Shown piece after piece: positions 61,550 to 64,000 of a DNA stretch of 64,000 bases (position 1 is its first letter; every line of letters starts with the position of its first letter). The notes under the pieces were generated by a model. That model was not told where the DNA came from, did not search any database, and saw only the letters and a list, made by a program, of their open reading frames with translations. Made by a program: the position numbers and the translations under genes. The DNA comes from Sandaracinaceae bacterium (GTDB lineage Bacteria; Myxococcota_A; Polyangia; Polyangiales; Houyiibacteriaceae), in NCBI GenBank assembly GCA_016706685.1, contig JADJJE010000050.1:1-64000 (forward strand), written 5' to 3'.

Positions 61550-62251
61550 ATGTTCGACCGCCTCACCAACCGCCTCCTCGCCTTGGTCGGTCTCGATGTC
61601 GACTTCTCCATCGACATGCGCGGAGAGCCGTTCCACCTCATCGACGAGTCCGTGTACGTGGGGTCGTGCCCGACGCCAGAGCGCGTGCCGCAGCTCGAGG
61701 CGGCGGGGATCACGCACGTCGTCAGCTGCCTGCGCGAGGACGAGCGCGCCCAGGTGGCGTTCCTGAGCGAGCACTTCCACGTGCTCTTCCTGCCGATGCA
61801 CGACGGCATGCACGAAGACATCGCTGCGGTGTTCCCGGCGTTCTTCGACTTTGCCTCTGTGGTGGAGAGCACGCCGGGGGCGCGCCTGCTCGTTCACTGC
61901 CAGGCGGGAGTCAGCCGCTCCGGCACCCTCGCCACCGCCCTGCACATGCGTAGCCAGCGCCGTAGCTTCTTCGACGCCGTCACGCACGTTCGGACGAAGC
62001 GGCCTGCGGTCCTCCCGAACATCGGCTTCGCCTCTCAGCTCCAGGCCCTCGAGCACACGCTGCGCCCGGACGCGCGGCCCCCTGGGGTGCCATCGTCGCT
62101 GGCGCGCTACCTCCGTGAAGTGTGCTGCGTCCCCGCGGAGGTCGACGTCATTCAGGACATGTTGGAGCGGCACCACCACCATGCTCCGACGGCCATTCGG
62201 GCGATCTTCGGCGGTGAGATACCCCGCGTCGTCCAGGGCGTTCGCGACTGA
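61550..62251 (+). CDS. Dual-specificity protein phosphatase
   Basis: A 233-residue protein from ATG 61550. The P-loop HCQAGVSRS at about residues 116-124 contains the catalytic Cys and Arg. ESVYVGSCPTPE and THVVSCLREDER precede it, and the general-acid Asp is likely in MHDGMHEDI. No signal peptide. It would remove phosphate from Ser/Thr/Tyr, a natural counterpart to the kinases in this genome. A run of four His near the C-terminus is natural, not a tag. It overlaps nothing. Confidence 0.85.
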   Translation: MFDRLTNRLLALVGLDVDFSIDMRGEPFHLIDESVYVGSCPTPERVPQLEAAGITHVVSCLREDERAQVAFLSEHFHVLFLPMHDGMHEDIAAVFPAFFDFASVVESTPGARLLVHCQAGVSRSGTLATALHMRSQRRSFFDAVTHVRTKRPAVLPNIGFASQLQALEHTLRPDARPPGVPSSLARYLREVCCVPAEVDVIQDMLERHHHHAPTAIRAIFGGEIPRVVQGVRD

Positions 62252-62314
62252 CGAACGGGGCGACGGAACCACCGCGAGTCCCGACTGCGCGCCAGTGCTA
62301 CGCTCCACAGCAGG

Positions 62315-62807
62315 ATGACGGACACCGACGGGAGCATGACCGACCGATGGATGGGCGTGTTCCGCTCCATGGAGCGTGAACCCATCGGCGAAGCCCGCTA
62401 CGCGCGGGCGCAAGCGCACAAGCGCCGCAGCCCGGCCCTCGCTCTCGTGGGCCTCGTGCTGGTGGCTGGGCCCAGCATCCTGACCGCGGTCGCTGTCGTG
62501 TTGGACTCGACGCGGCTCATTGCATACGCCTTGCTCGCATGGATTGGGGCCCGGTCCTCGGCGCCGGGCCGCTGCACTCGGGCTCAAGCGCCTCCAGCAC
62601 CTACGCGGAATCCAGCCGGACAGTGAGGTCGAGGTCTTCGTAGGAGCGGCAACCGCGCCCGGGTTCCGCTCGACACCGGGCGGCGCGAACGACCGAACGA
62701 CCGGACGACTCCTGTCCGCTCGCGTCATCGAAGAAGCGCGCACCCATCGTTTGGTCGTACACCCCGAGACCGGCCTACTCCTCCGGAGGTGGACGGCGCG
62801 CTCGTGA
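62315..62807 (+). CDS. Hypothetical membrane protein, frameshifted
   Basis: ATG 62315 starts MTDTDGSMTDRWMGVFRSME; a basic stretch and one or two hydrophobic helices follow (ALALVGLVLVAGPSILTAVAVV and IAYALLAW). A shift at about 62545-62600 leads to a soluble domain (LKRLQHLRGIQPDSEVEVFV, LVVHPETGLLLRRW) ending at 62807. The combined reading is about 164 residues. No family recognised. The next gene starts at GTG 62804, overlapping the stop as GTGA. Confidence 0.45.
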
Positions 62808-63294
62808 AGGAGTTCGTGGGCGGCGACATGACCATCACGGCCCGCGTCCCGGGCGGGTCTGCGAGGACCCCGCCGCGACGGGCGCGCCTCTTGAGCGTCC
62901 TCGAGAAGCACGAACTGAGGCACATCACCCACCGCCTCACGCGCGGGACTTTGGGGCCCGCTGCTCGGCGCCGCATCGGCAGCCACTGCTGTAGTCTTTC
63001 TCCTACGGACCATCACATCGGATGGAGACCCGGAACCCCACGTTGTGGTCGCGGTCGTCACGGTCTGCGTGCTCCCTGCTCATCGCTGCGGCGGTCGACC
63101 GGTGGTACCGGCGCCGGCGCCGCGCGACGCTCCAACGCGACGGCGAAGCGGGCCTTCACCGCACGGACGACCGCTGGCTGCTGCCCGAGTCGGGTATCTG
63201 CTGGGAGGAGAACGGCCGGCCCGGCCCGCTTCGACTCGTCGGTGGAGGCCTGGGCAGTGAAGCGGACGGTCGGACACGACCAGTGATGTTCTAG
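62804..63294 (+). CDS. Hypothetical membrane protein, frameshifted
   Basis: From GTG 62804 a charged N-terminus (VKEFVGGDMTITARVPGG) passes in another frame into GPLLGAASAATAVVFLLRTI and HVVVAVVTVCVL, two hydrophobic helices. A third frame gives LLIAAAVDRWYRRRRRATLQ and a soluble tail to 63294. The two frame changes (near 62958 and 63080) each fit one extra C. It mirrors the plan of the preceding gene. Function unknown. Confidence 0.4.
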
Positions 63295-63468
63295 TGGCCC
63301 CAGCCTGCCCGCCGCGCCGCCCTCACGGCGTCGAGACGAGCACGCCTTCGTGCGGAAGTGCGACAGCGAACACTCCGCCACGTCGCCTGCAGAGAGCGCG
63401 GGCCATCGCATCGGTGTCGGCCCACATCGGCTTGTGGCGCCCCGAGCACGGCCTGCTACGGCTCGGCA

Positions 63469-64000
63469 ATGCGCTACCCAGACCTCATCTTCGATCTGGA
63501 CGACACGCCGATCGACTCCTTCGCACCCTATGTGGCGGCCACCAGCGCGTGGCGGAGGAGCTTCGCATGCGCGTGCCCTCACGCGACGAGCTGGCGTGGT
63601 GTACCTGAACACGTGGGAGCGCACGCTCGAGCGCATGTGGCCCGACACGGACCTCGACCCGTTCCGTGGCGCGCTACGCGGAACTGACGCACGAGTATGT
63701 GTACCCGCCCGTCACGGGGGTGCTGGATTCGCTCGGGCAGCTGCGCGAGCGCGGACACCGACTTTGGATCGTCACCAAGCGCTCACGCAGGCTCCTCTCC
63801 CTGCGCATGCAGCAGGCGGGGCTCGCCGCCGAGCACTTTCACGGCATCTTCGCCTTCGAGGACCAGCCCGTGACCAAGCCCGACCCGCGCTGCTTCGAGC
63901 CGGTCTGGCAGGCCGGCGCGCGCCCCGAGCAGAGCCTCTACGTGGGCGACCGGGTGGACGACCAGCTCGCCGCCTCCTCGGCTGGGGTGGTGTTCGTGGC
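63469..64000 (+). CDS. HAD-superfamily hydrolase, partial at the window end, frameshifted
   Basis: Starting MRYPDLIFDLDDTPIDSF, motif I (DLDDT) is clear. After shifts near 63550, 63595 and 63670, later segments give YAELTHEYVYPPVTGVLDSL, GHRLWIVTKRSRRLLSLRMQ (motif II region), TKPDPRCFEPVWQA (motif III Lys) and VGDRVDDQLAASSAG (motif IV). These belong to phosphoglycolate-phosphatase-like HAD enzymes. The gene continues past the window. The Pro in DDTPIDS replaces the usual Leu or Val. Confidence 0.8.

Noticed and set aside
61550..62251. Run of four histidines as a vector-derived tag
   Set aside because: It is internal to the C-terminal region of a native phosphatase and is not followed by vector sequence.

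Overview
The window is a high-GC, gene-dense bacterial segment. Its gene style points to a predatory or fruiting-type Myxococcota, probably Polyangiales or Sandaracinaceae. The signs are many Cys-rich or proline/alanine-rich lipoproteins, two transmembrane Ser/Thr kinases, an ECF sigma factor with a membrane-spanning tail, RCC1, FG-GAP and PQQ-type propellers, di-heme DUF1111 proteins and a DUF2914 lipoprotein. This placement is inference from gene content. I saw no rRNA, tRNA, CRISPR array or insertion-sequence transposase.

Layout. (1) 1-2.5 kb: an L,D-transpeptidase overlapping the start of an unknown gene. (2) 2.6-13.3 kb: the standout region, a radical-SAM RiPP (ribosomally made, modified peptide) locus in two divergent arms. 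The minus arm (8831 to 2598) encodes a Tat-signal protein, two HxsD-like proteins, an HxsB-type radical SAM/SPASM maturase, a 111-aa precursor ending in His-Xaa-Ser repeats, and three more radical SAM enzymes. The plus arm (about 9.0 to 13.3 kb) encodes two further radical SAM enzymes and a HExxH-type putative peptide beta-hydroxylase. A Ser/Thr kinase with an HTH-like N-terminus follows directly. (3) 15.7-21.9 kb: a minus-strand envelope operon (propeller lipoprotein, tetra-heme fused DUF1111, DUF192, Cys-rich lipoprotein, membrane protein) and two small genes. (4) 22-33 kb: a soluble lytic transglycosylase, a short repeat element, dnaJ, nadA, a hotdog protein, an MscS channel with a cyclic-nucleotide domain, a nitrilase and a PQQ-like propeller. 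(5) 33-41 kb: a YfiR-like/TonB receptor pair, glycosyltransferase, alkaline-phosphatase-superfamily enzyme and a YtxH protein. (6) 41-49 kb: surface proteins, ECF sigma factor, RCC1 lipoprotein and an Fe-S photolyase. (7) 49-55 kb: PEGA-type kinase, FliJ-like protein, LolC/E permease, DUF2914 lipoprotein and ppnP. (8) 55-64 kb: a large inverted hexanucleotide-repeat region, an AraC-type regulator, a truncated P450, a thioesterase, SMI1/KNR4-like protein, DUF1990, a dual-specificity phosphatase and a HAD hydrolase cut by the window edge.

Sequence quality matters. At least a dozen otherwise conserved genes are broken by frameshifts, most of them explained by one lost base in a G or C run. They are densest after 55 kb. 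I annotate these as single genes spanning the shifts and treat them as probable read errors. The exceptions are the P450, which also lacks its heme-binding end, and a 34-codon gene remnant near 59.0 kb.

How the RiPP genes may work together (inference): the precursor leader would be recognised by the HxsD-like proteins and/or maturases. The repeated His-Gly-Ser tail would be modified by several radical SAM enzymes and possibly hydroxylated by the HExxH enzyme. The Tat protein would act outside the cytoplasm. Six radical SAM genes around one repeat precursor is far more than the two maturases of the described His-Xaa-Ser cassette.
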